This document shows, one piece after another, positions 34,664 through 44,345 of a DNA stretch of 46,688 nucleotides (the first letter of the stretch is position 1; every line of letters begins with the position of its first letter). This DNA comes from JBHIET01 sp046760785. GTDB taxonomy: Bacteria; Chloroflexota; Anaerolineae; B4-G1. Position numbers and translations under genes: made by a program. Where the stretch lies: contig JBHIET010000022.1 of the NCBI GenBank assembly GCA_046760785.1, positions 1 to 46,688 of the forward strand, given 5' to 3'. The notes beneath the pieces are model-generated. The model did no database searches and was not told where the DNA came from. It was given only the letters and a program-made list of their open reading frames with translations.

Positions 34664-37444
34664 ATGGGCTGGGACTTTGGTTCTTGGCTGCATCAACACA
34701 AAGAGGAGATTGAGGCTCGCTGGCCGGTGGTGTTTCAAGATCTGCCGGCCTATGCTCTCTCTTCGCCAGACGAGAATCTTCTCTGTTGGCGCTCACTCGT
34801 TGGAGCCTTGATGGCGGATGAGACTGAGGCGTTGGTGAAGAGGGCTCACCAATGGGCAGCTCGAGAGATGAAAGAGCGCGGAGCCGCCCCCTCCGAGCTT
34901 CTCTTGATCGCTGATGGCCTCTCCCGGATAGTCCGAGATCTGCTGCCGGCAAAAAAGGGGCTGGATCAGGTTGTTGGTCGCTTCAACCTCTTGACCATGG
35001 CATTGGCTCAATACTTCGCTGGCGAGGCGGAGCGGTTGGAGGTTGAGAAATCCCAACTGGAGACCCTCTACGAGATCACGCGAGAGCTTTCCGCCAGCCT
35101 GGATCAGCGGCGTGCGCTCCAGAAGGCTCTGCAGGAGGTGACGACAGCAATCGCTGCAGAGATGGGAGCAGTCTTCCTAGCGGACGGTAAAGCCGGGCAG
35201 GTGGCGCCCGAAGCAAAAGTCAACTGGAGTGGCGAAGCGGTTGATTTGACCGCGTTCCCCTCAGCGTGGCGGTTGGGGCAGTCTGCTCCGCCATTGGTCC
35301 TGAACGATCTGCAGGCGGAGGAAACAGAAGCGTGGGCAAGAACGCTGGCTGGCCCGGATGTCGCCTCCTTAATCGTGGCTCCGTTGATCGCTAATGGGGA
35401 GTTTCGGGGTCTTCTGGCTGCGGCCAGCTCCCGTCCGGGGGCCTTCAGTTCCAGCCATGCTCGGCTCTTCCACAATGTCCTCAGCCAGATCTCCACGGCC
35501 ATCAGCAATGCCGAGGTCTACCGCCTCATCAGCGAGCAGGCCCAAGAGCTGGGTCTGATGCTCCGCCGCCAGCAGGAAGAAGGCACCAAAAGGCAGGCAA
35601 TCCTTACCTCCATCGGCGATGGCGTTGTCGTGAACGACACTGAAGGAAAGATTATCCTGGTCAACCCGGTGGCGGAACGCATCCTGGGCATGTCTAGCGA
35701 CGAGTTGATCGGCCAGGACTTCCGCGCCCTATTTTCTGTCTTCGGCACTGAAGGAGAAGCTGGGGGGGCAGGAGGGAAGGAAGCGATCGTTGCGATGGAG
35801 AAGCTATTGACTTCTCCTGTCCCAGGGGTGGCCCAGTCCTTCAAGATGAGGCTGACGGTTGGTAAGCGTGTTATCCATGCACTCTTGTCTCCTGTTCTTA
35901 CCCAGCGGGGCGATTTCCTGGGGGTGGTCACCGTATTTCGGGACATCACTAAAGAAGTAGAGGCGGATCGGGCCAAGAACGAGTTTGTCTCCACTGTCTC
36001 TCACGAACTCCGCACGCCTATGACCTCTATCAAGGGGTACACTGATCTCCTGTACGCGGGTGCTGCTGGCTCCGTCAACACCGAGCAGCAACGATTCCTG
36101 GGTATCATCAAGAACAACACAGACCGGTTGACCGCTCTGGTCAACGACCTGCTGGACATCTCGCGGGTAGAGACCGGTCGGATTCGCTTCGAGCCCGGGC
36201 CTGTGCAAATCGGCGAGATAGTCGCTGACGTAGTCAACGTGCTGGCCGGCCAGGCCGAGGCCAAGCATCAGACCCTGACGTACGAAGTGGTCGGTGGTCT
36301 GCCCAACATCATGGGCGACGAGGACCGGCTCAATCAGGTGCTTACAAATCTGGTTGGCAATGCCATCCATTATACCCCTGAGGGTGGGGAGATCGAAGTG
36401 CGGGTCTATCCCGTCGAAGGGGCTGTACGGGTGGATGTACGAGACACGGGTATTGGCATCGCTCCCGAGGACGTGGGGCACATCTTCGAGCGGTTCTACC
36501 GGGCTGACCACCCCCTGGTTCAGGAGACCCGAGGAACCGGGCTGGGGCTTTCTATCGTCAAGATGTTCGTGGAGATGCATGGGGGACGAATCTGGGTCGA
36601 GAGTGAGGTGGGTGAAGGGAGCACCTTTACGCTTGTCCTGCCCGTGCCTGCCCGGCCTGAGGAGGAGGAAGGTCGCTGGACTCCGCTGCAACTGATGGCA
36701 CGCACGCGGAAAATCCTGGTCGTTGATGACGACGGGGATGTCGCCCATCTGATCCAAAGGCAACTGGAGGGTTGCGGATACCAGGTCTCCACTCTGGGGC
36801 GTGGAGGCTCTGTTGAGGCCTGGGCCGAGGAAAACCAGCCCGACCTCATCCTTCTGGACTTGATTCTCCCTGACGTAGGAGGGATCGAAGTGCTCCACGC
36901 TTTGAAGGACAATCCTGTTACGACCGATATACCCGTTATCGCGCTCACCATTGTGCCTGACGACGGGACTGCTTGGAACCTGGGTGTTGTGGACTATCTG
37001 ACCAAACCTATGGAGGCTGAGGACTTGCAGCGCAGCGTTGAGAAGGCCCTGACCTGGCGGGGACGTATCCTCATCGTTGAGGACGATCGAGACACGGCTG
37101 AGATGCTCTCAGCGGCGATGCGCCAAGTTGGCTTTACCCCTTTGGTCGCTGTTGATGGCTACGAGGCCCTAGCGATGGCCCGTCGTTATCGGCTCGATCT
37201 GATCTTGCTGGACCTGCGCCTGCCAGGGATGGATGGGTACGAAGCGTTGACTCACTTGAAGCGAGATGCCGTGACGCAGACGATTCCCATCATCGCGATT
37301 TCAGCTCATGTATCTGACGTGGAGCAGGAGCAAAAGCGTCTCATTGCTTTGGGGGCAGCCACTTTTATGCCCAAACCCTTTTCCATTGGGGAGTTGCTGA
37401 ATGAGATTGAGGCGGCGTTGCAACCGGTTTCGCCATTGCAGTGA
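34664..37444 (+). CDS. Hybrid sensor histidine kinase with GAF, PAS and two receiver domains
   Basis: This 926-residue protein has an RsbRD-like helical N-terminus (about 1-125), GAF (about 130-290), PAS (about 305-430), the phospho-acceptor H447 in VSTVSHELRTP, then HATPase motifs NLVGNAIHYTPEGG, DTGIGIAPEDVGHIF and GTGLGLSIVKMF. Two response-regulator domains follow (about 687-800 and 809-920, each with D-D and LLDL). No DNA-binding output is fused. It should be cytoplasmic, as no membrane span is seen. GAGGAG lies 5 nt before ATG 34664; an in-frame GTG at 34586 is less likely. Confidence 0.92.
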   Translation: MGWDFGSWLHQHKEEIEARWPVVFQDLPAYALSSPDENLLCWRSLVGALMADETEALVKRAHQWAAREMKERGAAPSELLLIADGLSRIVRDLLPAKKGLDQVVGRFNLLTMALAQYFAGEAERLEVEKSQLETLYEITRELSASLDQRRALQKALQEVTTAIAAEMGAVFLADGKAGQVAPEAKVNWSGEAVDLTAFPSAWRLGQSAPPLVLNDLQAEETEAWARTLAGPDVASLIVAPLIANGEFRGLLAAASSRPGAFSSSHARLFHNVLSQISTAISNAEVYRLISEQAQELGLMLRRQQEEGTKRQAILTSIGDGVVVNDTEGKIILVNPVAERILGMSSDELIGQDFRALFSVFGTEGEAGGAGGKEAIVAMEKLLTSPVPGVAQSFKMRLTVGKRVIHALLSPVLTQRGDFLGVVTVFRDITKEVEADRAKNEFVSTVSHELRTPMTSIKGYTDLLYAGAAGSVNTEQQRFLGIIKNNTDRLTALVNDLLDISRVETGRIRFEPGPVQIGEIVADVVNVLAGQAEAKHQTLTYEVVGGLPNIMGDEDRLNQVLTNLVGNAIHYTPEGGEIEVRVYPVEGAVRVDVRDTGIGIAPEDVGHIFERFYRADHPLVQETRGTGLGLSIVKMFVEMHGGRIWVESEVGEGSTFTLVLPVPARPEEEEGRWTPLQLMARTRKILVVDDDGDVAHLIQRQLEGCGYQVSTLGRGGSVEAWAEENQPDLILLDLILPDVGGIEVLHALKDNPVTTDIPVIALTIVPDDGTAWNLGVVDYLTKPMEAEDLQRSVEKALTWRGRILIVEDDRDTAEMLSAAMRQVGFTPLVAVDGYEALAMARRYRLDLILLDLRLPGMDGYEALTHLKRDAVTQTIPIIAISAHVSDVEQEQKRLIALGAATFMPKPFSIGELLNEIEAALQPVSPLQ

Positions 37445-37462
37445 TTTAGAAAGCGACGCAGG

Positions 37463-37491
37463 AAAGGCTCGGCGTGGGAGGCCGGGCCTTT
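37463..37491. terminator. Hairpin terminator between convergent genes
   Basis: AAAGGCTCGGC (37463-37473) pairs with GCCGGGCCTTT (37481-37491), with one G-T pair. It lies between the convergent kinase and ABC genes. Confidence 0.75.
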
Positions 37492-37568
37492 CGCTTTGAG
37501 CGAGGTGGGCGGTCTGGGCGTGGAGAGTCAGTTGACTTCGCCCCCACAGTGGGGTACGAGAACGCGGA

Positions 37569-39407
37569 CTACTGCTCCCAGACGAAGGCCCTTTGCCGTC
37601 GGCGCTCGCCTACTTGTTCTACGTATTCGAGCGATTGGTGGCGGAAGTAGGTGTCATACAGCTCCGCGTAGTAGCCATCCTGGGCCATCAGCGTTTCGTG
37701 ATCCCCTTCCTCGATGATACGTCCCTTTTCCAGTACGATGATGCGATCCGCTGCACGCACGGTCGAGAGCCGGTGCGCGATCAGGATCGAAGTGCTGCGC
37801 TGCAAGATCAATTCCATTGCCTCCTGGATTTGGGCTTCGGTGAAGGGATCGATGCTGGCTGTCGCCTCGTCCAGGATGAATATGGCCGGTGACTGAACCA
37901 GCACCCGCATGAGCGCGACCAGTTGCCTCTGCCCCATCGAGAGGTACGACCCGCGCTCACCTACGTCGGTCTGCAGGCCGCCGGGCAGCGTCTCCAGCCA
38001 CTCGCCCCCGCCAATCTGCCGCGCCACCGCCTCGATCTCGGCGTTGGTCAGGTTGGGGCGAGCGTAGCGGACGTTGTCGGCGACCGTCCCGGAGAAGAGA
38101 AAGGGCATCTGCGACACAATGCCCAACTGGTGGCGGTAGTCTTTCAGGTCAAAAGTACGAATGTCCTGACCATCTGCTGTAATTCGCCCCTCCTGGAACT
38201 CGTAGAAACGGGCGATCAGCCTGACGATGCTGCTCTTACCCGCCCCCGTGTGCCCCACCAGCGCCAGGCTCTCGCCAGGCGCGATGTGTAATGAGAAGTC
38301 CTGCAACACTTGCTCCTGATCCGTGTAGCGAAAGCCGACTCGCTCGAAGCGAATCTCGCCATGCAACCGCTTCACCGGCCGGTGCGCGATCTGCCGCACC
38401 GTCGGCTCGGCGTCAATCAGGGCAAAGATGCGCTCGGCCGCCGAGAGCCCGCCCTGAAATTGACTCCAGAAGGCGGAGACGTTGATCATCGGGAACCAGA
38501 AGCGGCCCACGCTGAGGATGAAGAGGTACCAGTTGCCGAACGAGATTCCTCCGCCAGCAGCCGCCAATCCGCCCCAATAGGCCAGAATGGCCGTCCCCAC
38601 ACCGGACAGAGCGTCGAGCAGGGGAAACAGGGCCGAAAGCGCGAATCCTCGTCGCAGGTTGACTCGATACGATTGGCGGTTGACTTCGACGAACTCGGCG
38701 TAGATCGCTGCCTCCTGCCGGAAGTTTTTGGCCACGCTGATGCCGGTCACCGCTTCCTGGATGGCGGCGTTGACCTCGGCCAGGACACGGAATCCCTTGC
38801 GCGTGACGCTGCGGGCGATGCGCCGAAAGCCCAATGCCAGAAGTAGCACCAGCGGCGACAGCGCCAGCGTCATCAGCGTCAATCGCCAGGATACGTTGAG
38901 CAACGGTATCAGCAGGATGAAGACCAGCATCAACTGGCTGAGCAGATCGGTGATGAGCTGCACTACCCGAGCGAATTCCTCGGTGTCGGAGGTGATGCGG
39001 CTGATGATGCGTCCTGAGAGAAACTCGTCGAAGAACGACATATCGTGTCGTATCGAGGCCTGGAAGGCGTCACGGCGCAGTACCAATACCACATCGCCGA
39101 TGATGCGGGCAGTCAACCGGCGGCGCAGCCAGTTGCCGCCCCAGTTGAAGACACCCAAGACCAGCACAGCCGCCACCAGGCCCAGTACCGCGTCCAGCCT
39201 CTCTGGCGACAGGACGAGCACGTCTAGGCCACGGGATACGACGACGGGCTGCATGGCCCCTGCTACGGCGATGGTTGTGATCAGGAAGGCCACGCCCAGG
39301 ATGCAGTTGCGATGCGGCGCAAAGTAGCCGAGAACTCGGCGCAGCAGATCCCGGTCGCTGTACTGCCGGTCGTAAGCCTCGCTGTTCAAGCCGTGGAAGA
39401 CGCCCAT
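37569..39407 (-). CDS. ABC exporter half-transporter with catalytic Glu and degenerate signature
   Basis: This 612-residue half transporter has six transmembrane helices (first about 36-55) and an ABC domain with Walker A GHTGAGKSS and Walker B FILDEATAS, keeping the catalytic Glu. The signature is LSMGQ instead of LSGGQ. Its partner is the gene ending 9 bp upstream. In heterodimeric exporters one of two ATP sites is degenerate, which fits here. The substrate is unknown; lipids or drugs are usual. Confidence 0.92.
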   Translation of the reverse strand: MGVFHGLNSEAYDRQYSDRDLLRRVLGYFAPHRNCILGVAFLITTIAVAGAMQPVVVSRGLDVLVLSPERLDAVLGLVAAVLVLGVFNWGGNWLRRRLTARIIGDVVLVLRRDAFQASIRHDMSFFDEFLSGRIISRITSDTEEFARVVQLITDLLSQLMLVFILLIPLLNVSWRLTLMTLALSPLVLLLALGFRRIARSVTRKGFRVLAEVNAAIQEAVTGISVAKNFRQEAAIYAEFVEVNRQSYRVNLRRGFALSALFPLLDALSGVGTAILAYWGGLAAAGGGISFGNWYLFILSVGRFWFPMINVSAFWSQFQGGLSAAERIFALIDAEPTVRQIAHRPVKRLHGEIRFERVGFRYTDQEQVLQDFSLHIAPGESLALVGHTGAGKSSIVRLIARFYEFQEGRITADGQDIRTFDLKDYRHQLGIVSQMPFLFSGTVADNVRYARPNLTNAEIEAVARQIGGGEWLETLPGGLQTDVGERGSYLSMGQRQLVALMRVLVQSPAIFILDEATASIDPFTEAQIQEAMELILQRSTSILIAHRLSTVRAADRIIVLEKGRIIEEGDHETLMAQDGYYAELYDTYFRHQSLEYVEQVGERRRQRAFVWEQ

Positions 39408-39416
39408 GGGAATTCC

Positions 39417-41219
39417 CTACCGTTCGTACCGTGCAAAGATCTTGCCATATGCCGGTGAATCCCGTAGCAGTTGCTCGTGGGTACCCATCGCTGCCACGCG
39501 TCCCTGGCGCATCACGATGATGAGGTCGGCCCAGCGGATCTGCGATAACCTGTGGGTGATCAAGAAGGTCGTGCGGCCTATGGCAGCACGTTCGATGGCT
39601 CGCTGGATGCGGTCTTCGGTCTCGCTGTCTATCGCGCTGGTCGCATCGTCCAGGATCAGGATCGCCGGCTTCGTCAAGAAGGCCCGCGCCAGCGCCAGTC
39701 TTTGACGCTGGCCGCCCGATAGCGTGACCCCTCGCTCCCCAATGACCGTGTCGTAGCCGTCTTTCAAACTGATGATGAAGCCATGCGCCTGGGCTGCCAG
39801 CGCTGCCATCTCGATCTCCTCACGGGTCGCTTCGGGGCAGCCAAAGCCGATGTTCTCGGCGACGGTGCGCGAGAAGAGGAAAATGTCCTGCTCGATGATA
39901 GAGATCTGGCGGCGCAGCGATTCCAGGTTCCAATCACGCACGTCCACGCTGTCTATCAGCACGCGTCCGCCATCCACGTCGTAGGTGCGGTTGATCAGCT
40001 TGGCGATGGTGGTCTTGCCTGAGCCGGTTTGCCCAACGATGGCCACTGTCTGTCCCGCCTCCACGCGGAAACGGATGTCCTCCAGCGTTACCCCTTCGTC
40101 GCCGAGACAGCATTGCCGACCGGTGGCTGTGTAGCCAGTTTTGTAGCCAAATGCGACGTTCTCGAAGACCACCGCGCCCCGCATCGGTGCATCGTAACCG
40201 GCCACATTTTGATCCAGCTCTGTCTTGGCGTTGATCAGTTCCAGGATGCGGCGCGCGCTCGCTACTCCTGACGAAACCCGCGAGTAGGCAAACTGTGCCG
40301 CGAACGTGGGGAAGCCAAAGAGCAACAGCAAGCCATTAAACGAGACGATGTCGCCCACGCCAATGGCCCCGGCGCGGAACAGTAACAGGCTGTGCAGGAG
40401 CCCAGCCGCGTGGAGCAGCGCCAGCAGCAGCAGTGGGATAAAGCGGGCCTCGATGTTCGCCTGGGCCAGGTAGGCGTCGCGCCAGCCAGTGACCGCTCCG
40501 ATGAAGCGTTTGACCTCGCGTTGCTCCTGCGCTGCACCCTTCACTGTCTCGATGCCCTCAATCGCCTCGGCCAGCCGAGTGTTCATCCGGCCAAACTCAC
40601 GACGAACCCTCTCAGTGGCCGGGCGCAATCGCCGCAGGTAACTCCACACCAGGAAGAAATAGACCAGCAGATAGGCCAGTGGGGACAGGATGAGCTGGGG
40701 ATGGATGGTGGGCGCGACGAAGATCGGCATCAGGAGGAAGTTGGCCGATCCGATGACCATGTTGAGACCCGGGCTGAACATGAAGTTAATCTCGCGCACG
40801 TCGTTAGTGGCGCGGGCCATCAAATCGCCGGTGGGTTGCGTATCGTGGAACGACGTGCTCTTGCCGATGAGGCTGGAGTACAATTCGTCGCGGATGTCTT
40901 GCTCAAGCTTTTGGGCAATGGCCTCGCTGCCGAAGTTGCGCCCCATCTGGAGCACGACGCCGCGTATCAGTTGTGATGCGGCCACCAGTCCGGCCGCGGT
41001 CGCCAGCCCCCGCAGGTCGGGAGGCGTGGCTGCCACGGCGTCGAAGGCGCGGCCGACGAGGACGGGCATAGCTGCCGCCATCGCGGCGTTGCCCACCGCG
41101 CCCGCCAATGCTCCGAGGATGAGCAGCTTATGCCGGAGGGTGTGCGACACGATCCAGCGCATCGGCCCGCTCCGGTCCGGTTGCCAGTCCTGGGGTACAG
41201 CGAATTCACTGATTGTCAT
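39417..41219 (-). CDS. ABC exporter half-transporter lacking the catalytic Glu
   Basis: This 600-residue half transporter has a membrane region with six helices, Walker A GQTGSGKTT, an intact LSGGQRQRL signature and Walker B ILILDDATS, where Asp replaces the catalytic Glu. Paired with the next gene, the Glu and LSGGQ meet in one good ATP site while Asp and LSMGQ meet in the degenerate one. ATG 41219 has AAGGGAG upstream; the frame to 41252 overlaps the hairpins. The pair forms an operon. Confidence 0.92.
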   Translation of the reverse strand: MTISEFAVPQDWQPDRSGPMRWIVSHTLRHKLLILGALAGAVGNAAMAAAMPVLVGRAFDAVAATPPDLRGLATAAGLVAASQLIRGVVLQMGRNFGSEAIAQKLEQDIRDELYSSLIGKSTSFHDTQPTGDLMARATNDVREINFMFSPGLNMVIGSANFLLMPIFVAPTIHPQLILSPLAYLLVYFFLVWSYLRRLRPATERVRREFGRMNTRLAEAIEGIETVKGAAQEQREVKRFIGAVTGWRDAYLAQANIEARFIPLLLLALLHAAGLLHSLLLFRAGAIGVGDIVSFNGLLLLFGFPTFAAQFAYSRVSSGVASARRILELINAKTELDQNVAGYDAPMRGAVVFENVAFGYKTGYTATGRQCCLGDEGVTLEDIRFRVEAGQTVAIVGQTGSGKTTIAKLINRTYDVDGGRVLIDSVDVRDWNLESLRRQISIIEQDIFLFSRTVAENIGFGCPEATREEIEMAALAAQAHGFIISLKDGYDTVIGERGVTLSGGQRQRLALARAFLTKPAILILDDATSAIDSETEDRIQRAIERAAIGRTTFLITHRLSQIRWADLIIVMRQGRVAAMGTHEQLLRDSPAYGKIFARYER

Positions 41220-41227
41220 AGTCTCCC

Positions 41228-41263
41228 TTGGGGTGACGAAAGCCACCCCCAAAGCGGGGTGGC
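41228..41263 (-). promoter_or_regulatory. Overlapping hairpins in the ABC leader
   Basis: On the minus strand GCCACCCC (41263-41256) pairs with GGGGTGGC (41249-41242). The same GGGGTG can instead pair with CACCCC near 41229-41234, next to the ribosome binding site. The two hairpins exclude each other, as in attenuators. Nothing else is recognised in 41264-41421. Confidence 0.4.
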
Positions 41264-41421
41264 CCAGGTATATGTCTGACAGCAGTGTGCCATAGTTTAT
41301 GGTGAATCGGGGATTTCGTCAAGGGAGCGAGCACTGGCAAGGAACTCAGGGCCGGTGCCGGGCCACTGTGGGGGGACAGCAGCGCGGTTCTAACGAAGTT
41401 TCTTCAAATAAGTGGGGCAGG

Positions 41422-42357
41422 TCACGCGAACAAGCGTAGCTTCTTGGGGGGCGATAAGAGTTCGCGTTCGATGTTAGATGTCTCCCCTTGTCTCGTTTCG
41501 GAACGGCCAGACCACCTGACCAGCATGATCTCGCCGTGTTGGATCTCAAGCCCGGTGATGTAATCGGAATACAGACAACTCCCGGTGTTGAAATAGGGAG
41601 GCGATCCATACGCGGCGCACCTTGGGCGGTGCGTGTGGCCACAGATGACGATTGGCCGGTGGGCCTGTTGCCACTCGATAATCTTTTGCTGGATTCTCTC
41701 TCGATTCCAACTGGCGTCTTCCCGGCTCGGTATGCTCCCGATGGCGAAAAGCTGCAACTGCTTCCAGATGTACCGGGTCAGGAACCGACCCACAAGGTGG
41801 AACCGGTCGCTCTTGAGGTCAACCTGATGCCCGTGGACGACGAAGATCCGCTGCCCGGTTCTGGCGTGGTACAGCACCAATCCCTCGTGAGCGATTAGTC
41901 CATCCTTCTCCACCCGGTCGCGCCGGCCGTTCTGGATGTCGTGATTGCCCAGGATGAGGTACAGCCGGTTTTGACGGTCAAATCTGTGCAGCAGATCGAA
42001 GATACGCCCGTGGGCCTCCCGGATGTCGCTGAATCGCCGATTCTTCAATAGTTCGTCGCCGTCTCCGACCTCGATATAGGTGAATCCCTCACGATAATAG
42101 TGGGTCAATGCGCGGTAGAAAAGCGCTTCGTTTCTGGCAAAGACATCCGCCCGGCTATTATCACCCCGGTGACAGTCGCTAAAGAAGGCGATCCGCGAAC
42201 AATCGTCAAAGGGGACGCGCTTGGCCATCTCGAAGACCTTGGTCAGCCTTCTGTGTGCACGAGTACGCCAGCCGTTGTGGATGCTCTGCGGAATTGGTAT
42301 GGGAAGTGCCTTTAAGCGGAATGCTTCTGAGAAGAGTGCTTCGACTGCTATGGTCAT
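41422..42357 (-). CDS. Metallophosphoesterase
   Basis: This 311-residue calcineurin-like phosphoesterase has the motifs FFSDCHRGD, VGDGDE, LGNHD, VHGHQ and CGHTHRP in order, so both metal sites are complete. It resembles UDP-diacylglucosamine hydrolase-type and other cytoplasmic phosphoesterases; no lipid A genes are nearby, so substrate is unknown. The C-terminal tail is basic and Pro-rich. No clear ribosome binding site is seen close to ATG 42357. Confidence 0.88.
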   Translation of the reverse strand: MTIAVEALFSEAFRLKALPIPIPQSIHNGWRTRAHRRLTKVFEMAKRVPFDDCSRIAFFSDCHRGDNSRADVFARNEALFYRALTHYYREGFTYIEVGDGDELLKNRRFSDIREAHGRIFDLLHRFDRQNRLYLILGNHDIQNGRRDRVEKDGLIAHEGLVLYHARTGQRIFVVHGHQVDLKSDRFHLVGRFLTRYIWKQLQLFAIGSIPSREDASWNRERIQQKIIEWQQAHRPIVICGHTHRPRCAAYGSPPYFNTGSCLYSDYITGLEIQHGEIMLVRWSGRSETRQGETSNIERELLSPPKKLRLFA

Positions 42358-42606
42358 CTACGCAGGTTTTCTCTCCGATTTGAGCCTGGGCGTTTCTTCG
42401 TGCATTGTACCATGAGCGTCTGCCAGAATGCAATAGGATTTCTGGCCCAGGGACTGCGGTACTACGCAGAATCAAGCGACTTGTCCACTCTCGCTGGATG
42501 CACTATACTTCATCTGAGCGCCGGGACTATCAGCGGGCCTTGTGGGCCCGTCGGCGGCGACGAAAACGGTGGAAGCGAAAGTGGGGACATAGGGCGTGCG
42601 TTCATT

Positions 42607-42747
42607 CCCGGGCCACAGGGGCGAGCCTCTTCCGAGGAGGCGATTAAGACGTTCACGGCGGTGTTGGATCGTGCACACGTCCCCCGCACGATGCGCCAGC
42701 GGCGTGGTGCGGCGATTGACGCCGGGTGCGGTCAACTGCGCCGCCGG
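42607..42747 (+). pseudogene. rlmN: Remnant of the RlmN C-terminus
   Basis: About 47 residues resemble the end of the 23S rRNA methyltransferase RlmN: IPGPQGRASSEEAIKTF, then VPRTMRQRRGAAIDAGCGQLR, equivalent to the family ending with its Cys-Gly-Gln-Leu. The radical SAM core is missing, and the frame upstream is unrelated. The flanks are repeats. It is a decayed fragment; the rest of 42358-43100 shows no real gene. Confidence 0.5.
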
Positions 42748-42914
42748 AAAATGCTCCGCGTGGCAGCGGTGAGGCCATTCTGTCCCCAGCGTGATACGCT
42801 CCCGGCAACCAGATAGCGTGCCGGGCGATACGGTGATAAAATAGGGCAGCCGTAAGCGTTCAGGTGGTTCCCTCTCTGAGCTCTCCCTACCTCCGCCCGC
42901 CGCTCGGTTGAGGG

Positions 42915-42998
42915 CTTCGACTGAGCTCAGCCGAAGTCCGCTCACGACGAAGCCCGCGGCTGGCATGCCCTTCCCTCCCCGCATCAGGGAGGGAAGGG
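42915..42998. repeat. Two adjacent palindromic repeats
   Basis: CTTCGACTGAGCTCAGCCGAAG (42915-42936) is a copy of the element at 24551. CCCTTCCCTCCC (42968-42979) pairs with GGGAGGGAAGGG (42987-42998). Confidence 0.8.
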
Positions 42999-43114
42999 GT
43001 AGGGGGCTGGGAGGGCCTCCGAGACCAGGATGGGGCTACTGCAAGCACATGGTTTTGGAAGAGTTGTCGTCTTGTCCTTAATGACAAGATGCCAGCTTGT
43101 CTACGAACTGCCAT

Positions 43115-43144
43115 TTGTTGAGAGTCTTATGGATGTGGTACAAT
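43115..43144 (+). promoter_or_regulatory. Promoter of the GNAT gene
   Basis: TTGTTG (43115-43120) and TACAAT (43139-43144) are 18 bp apart, with the start site near 43151. TCTTGTC/GACAAGA (43070-43089) is a short dyad upstream that might bind a regulator. Confidence 0.5.
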
Positions 43145-43187
43145 AGGGTGAGTTTCCCTACAAACGATCCACGCGAAGGAGCGCACC

Positions 43188-44201
43188 ATGTCCACAACAT
43201 TACCTGAGCACTTCACCATCCGCCCGGCAACGATGGACGATGTGAAGGCCGTCGTTGACCTCCTCAATACCTGCTCTGTCGAGCAGATCGGCAAGCCACA
43301 CGTCGAGGTACATCGGATCCTCGGCGAGTGGGGGTCCCCTACCTTTGATCTGGAGACCTGCACGCGGGTCGTACTCACGCTCGATGGCAAGCTCGTGGGC
43401 TACGTCGAGGTGTGGGAGATGGAGCCGCGCGCGCAGCGCATCTATTGCTGGGGACGCGTGCACCCGTGGTACAAGGGCCAGGGCCTCGGCACTGCTCTCA
43501 TCCAATGGGCTGAGGAACAGGCCCGGCAGGCTATGTCCAAAGCGCCGGAGGGCGCCCGCGTGTCGCTGCTGCAAGACACGTTGAGCACCGATACAGCGGC
43601 CCAGGAGCTACTACGCAAGCAGGGTTTCCGGTTGGTGTGTTACGGTTTCCGCTTGGTCATCGAGATGGATGATCCACCGCCGGAGCCCGTCGTGCCCGAT
43701 GGGGTGACCATCCGTCCCTTCGTCCGCGGCCAGGAAGAGCGCGCCGTCATCCTTGCCTTGCGCAAGACGTTCAAGGACCACTGGGGATACATGGAGCAGC
43801 CTCTGGAGGAGGAACACCAGGAGTGGATGCACTGGATAGCCAACGATCCCGATTATGACCCGTCACTGTGGTTCGTGGCTACAGACGGTGACGAGATCGT
43901 CGGTGTCTCGCTGTGCTGCCTCAAGACGGTCGAAGACCCGGAGATGAGCTGGGTCAACGTGTTTGGCGTGCGGCGCCCGTGGAGGCGACGGGGGCTGCCG
44001 CTGGCCTTGCTGTACCACACCTTCGGTGAATTCTACCGGCGTGGTAGACGCAAGGTGGGCATCAGTGTCGGTACGCAGAGCCCCATCGGCGACATCCGTC
44101 TCTATAGGAAGGCCGGGATGCGCGTGGATCGTCAGTACGCCAGCTACGAGAAGGAACTGCGCCCCGGCGAAGACCTTAACACCCAGTCTGTGGAAGACTA
44201 A
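43188..44201 (+). CDS. Tandem GNAT acetyltransferase
   Basis: This 337-residue protein has two GNAT folds. The first (about 5-150) has the acetyl-CoA motif YKGQGLGTALIQW; the second (about 165-325) has RPWRRRGLPLALLYHTF. Such double GNATs include mycothiol synthase and many antibiotic or small-molecule acetyltransferases; the substrate is unknown. GAAGGAG lies 6 nt before the ATG. Its own promoter lies upstream. Confidence 0.88.
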   Translation: MSTTLPEHFTIRPATMDDVKAVVDLLNTCSVEQIGKPHVEVHRILGEWGSPTFDLETCTRVVLTLDGKLVGYVEVWEMEPRAQRIYCWGRVHPWYKGQGLGTALIQWAEEQARQAMSKAPEGARVSLLQDTLSTDTAAQELLRKQGFRLVCYGFRLVIEMDDPPPEPVVPDGVTIRPFVRGQEERAVILALRKTFKDHWGYMEQPLEEEHQEWMHWIANDPDYDPSLWFVATDGDEIVGVSLCCLKTVEDPEMSWVNVFGVRRPWRRRGLPLALLYHTFGEFYRRGRRKVGISVGTQSPIGDIRLYRKAGMRVDRQYASYEKELRPGEDLNTQSVED

Positions 44202-44231
44202 GTACAGCCTTCCGCAAGTTCGTTCCCAATT

Positions 44232-44345
44232 TGTCCGGTGCCAGCGCGGGGCTGAAGACCCCGCGCTGAAAGAACGAAGCCCCTTCGGGGCTGAATCAGG
44301 GCCGCTCTAGCCCGTAGGGCTTTGCTCTTTCAGCCCGGAGGCTTC
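44232..44345. repeat. Cluster of hairpin-forming repeats
   Basis: AGCGCGGGG and CCCCGCGCT flank a CTGAAGA loop. GCCCC/GGGGC and AGCCC/GGGCT hairpins follow, with TTTCAGCCCGGAGGCTTCG at the end. It fills most of the gap before the aminotransferase gene and probably ends the GNAT transcript. Confidence 0.65.

Noticed and set aside
42472..42984. 170-codon minus-strand ORF
   Set aside because: It is largely translated repeats and antisense to the rlmN remnant.
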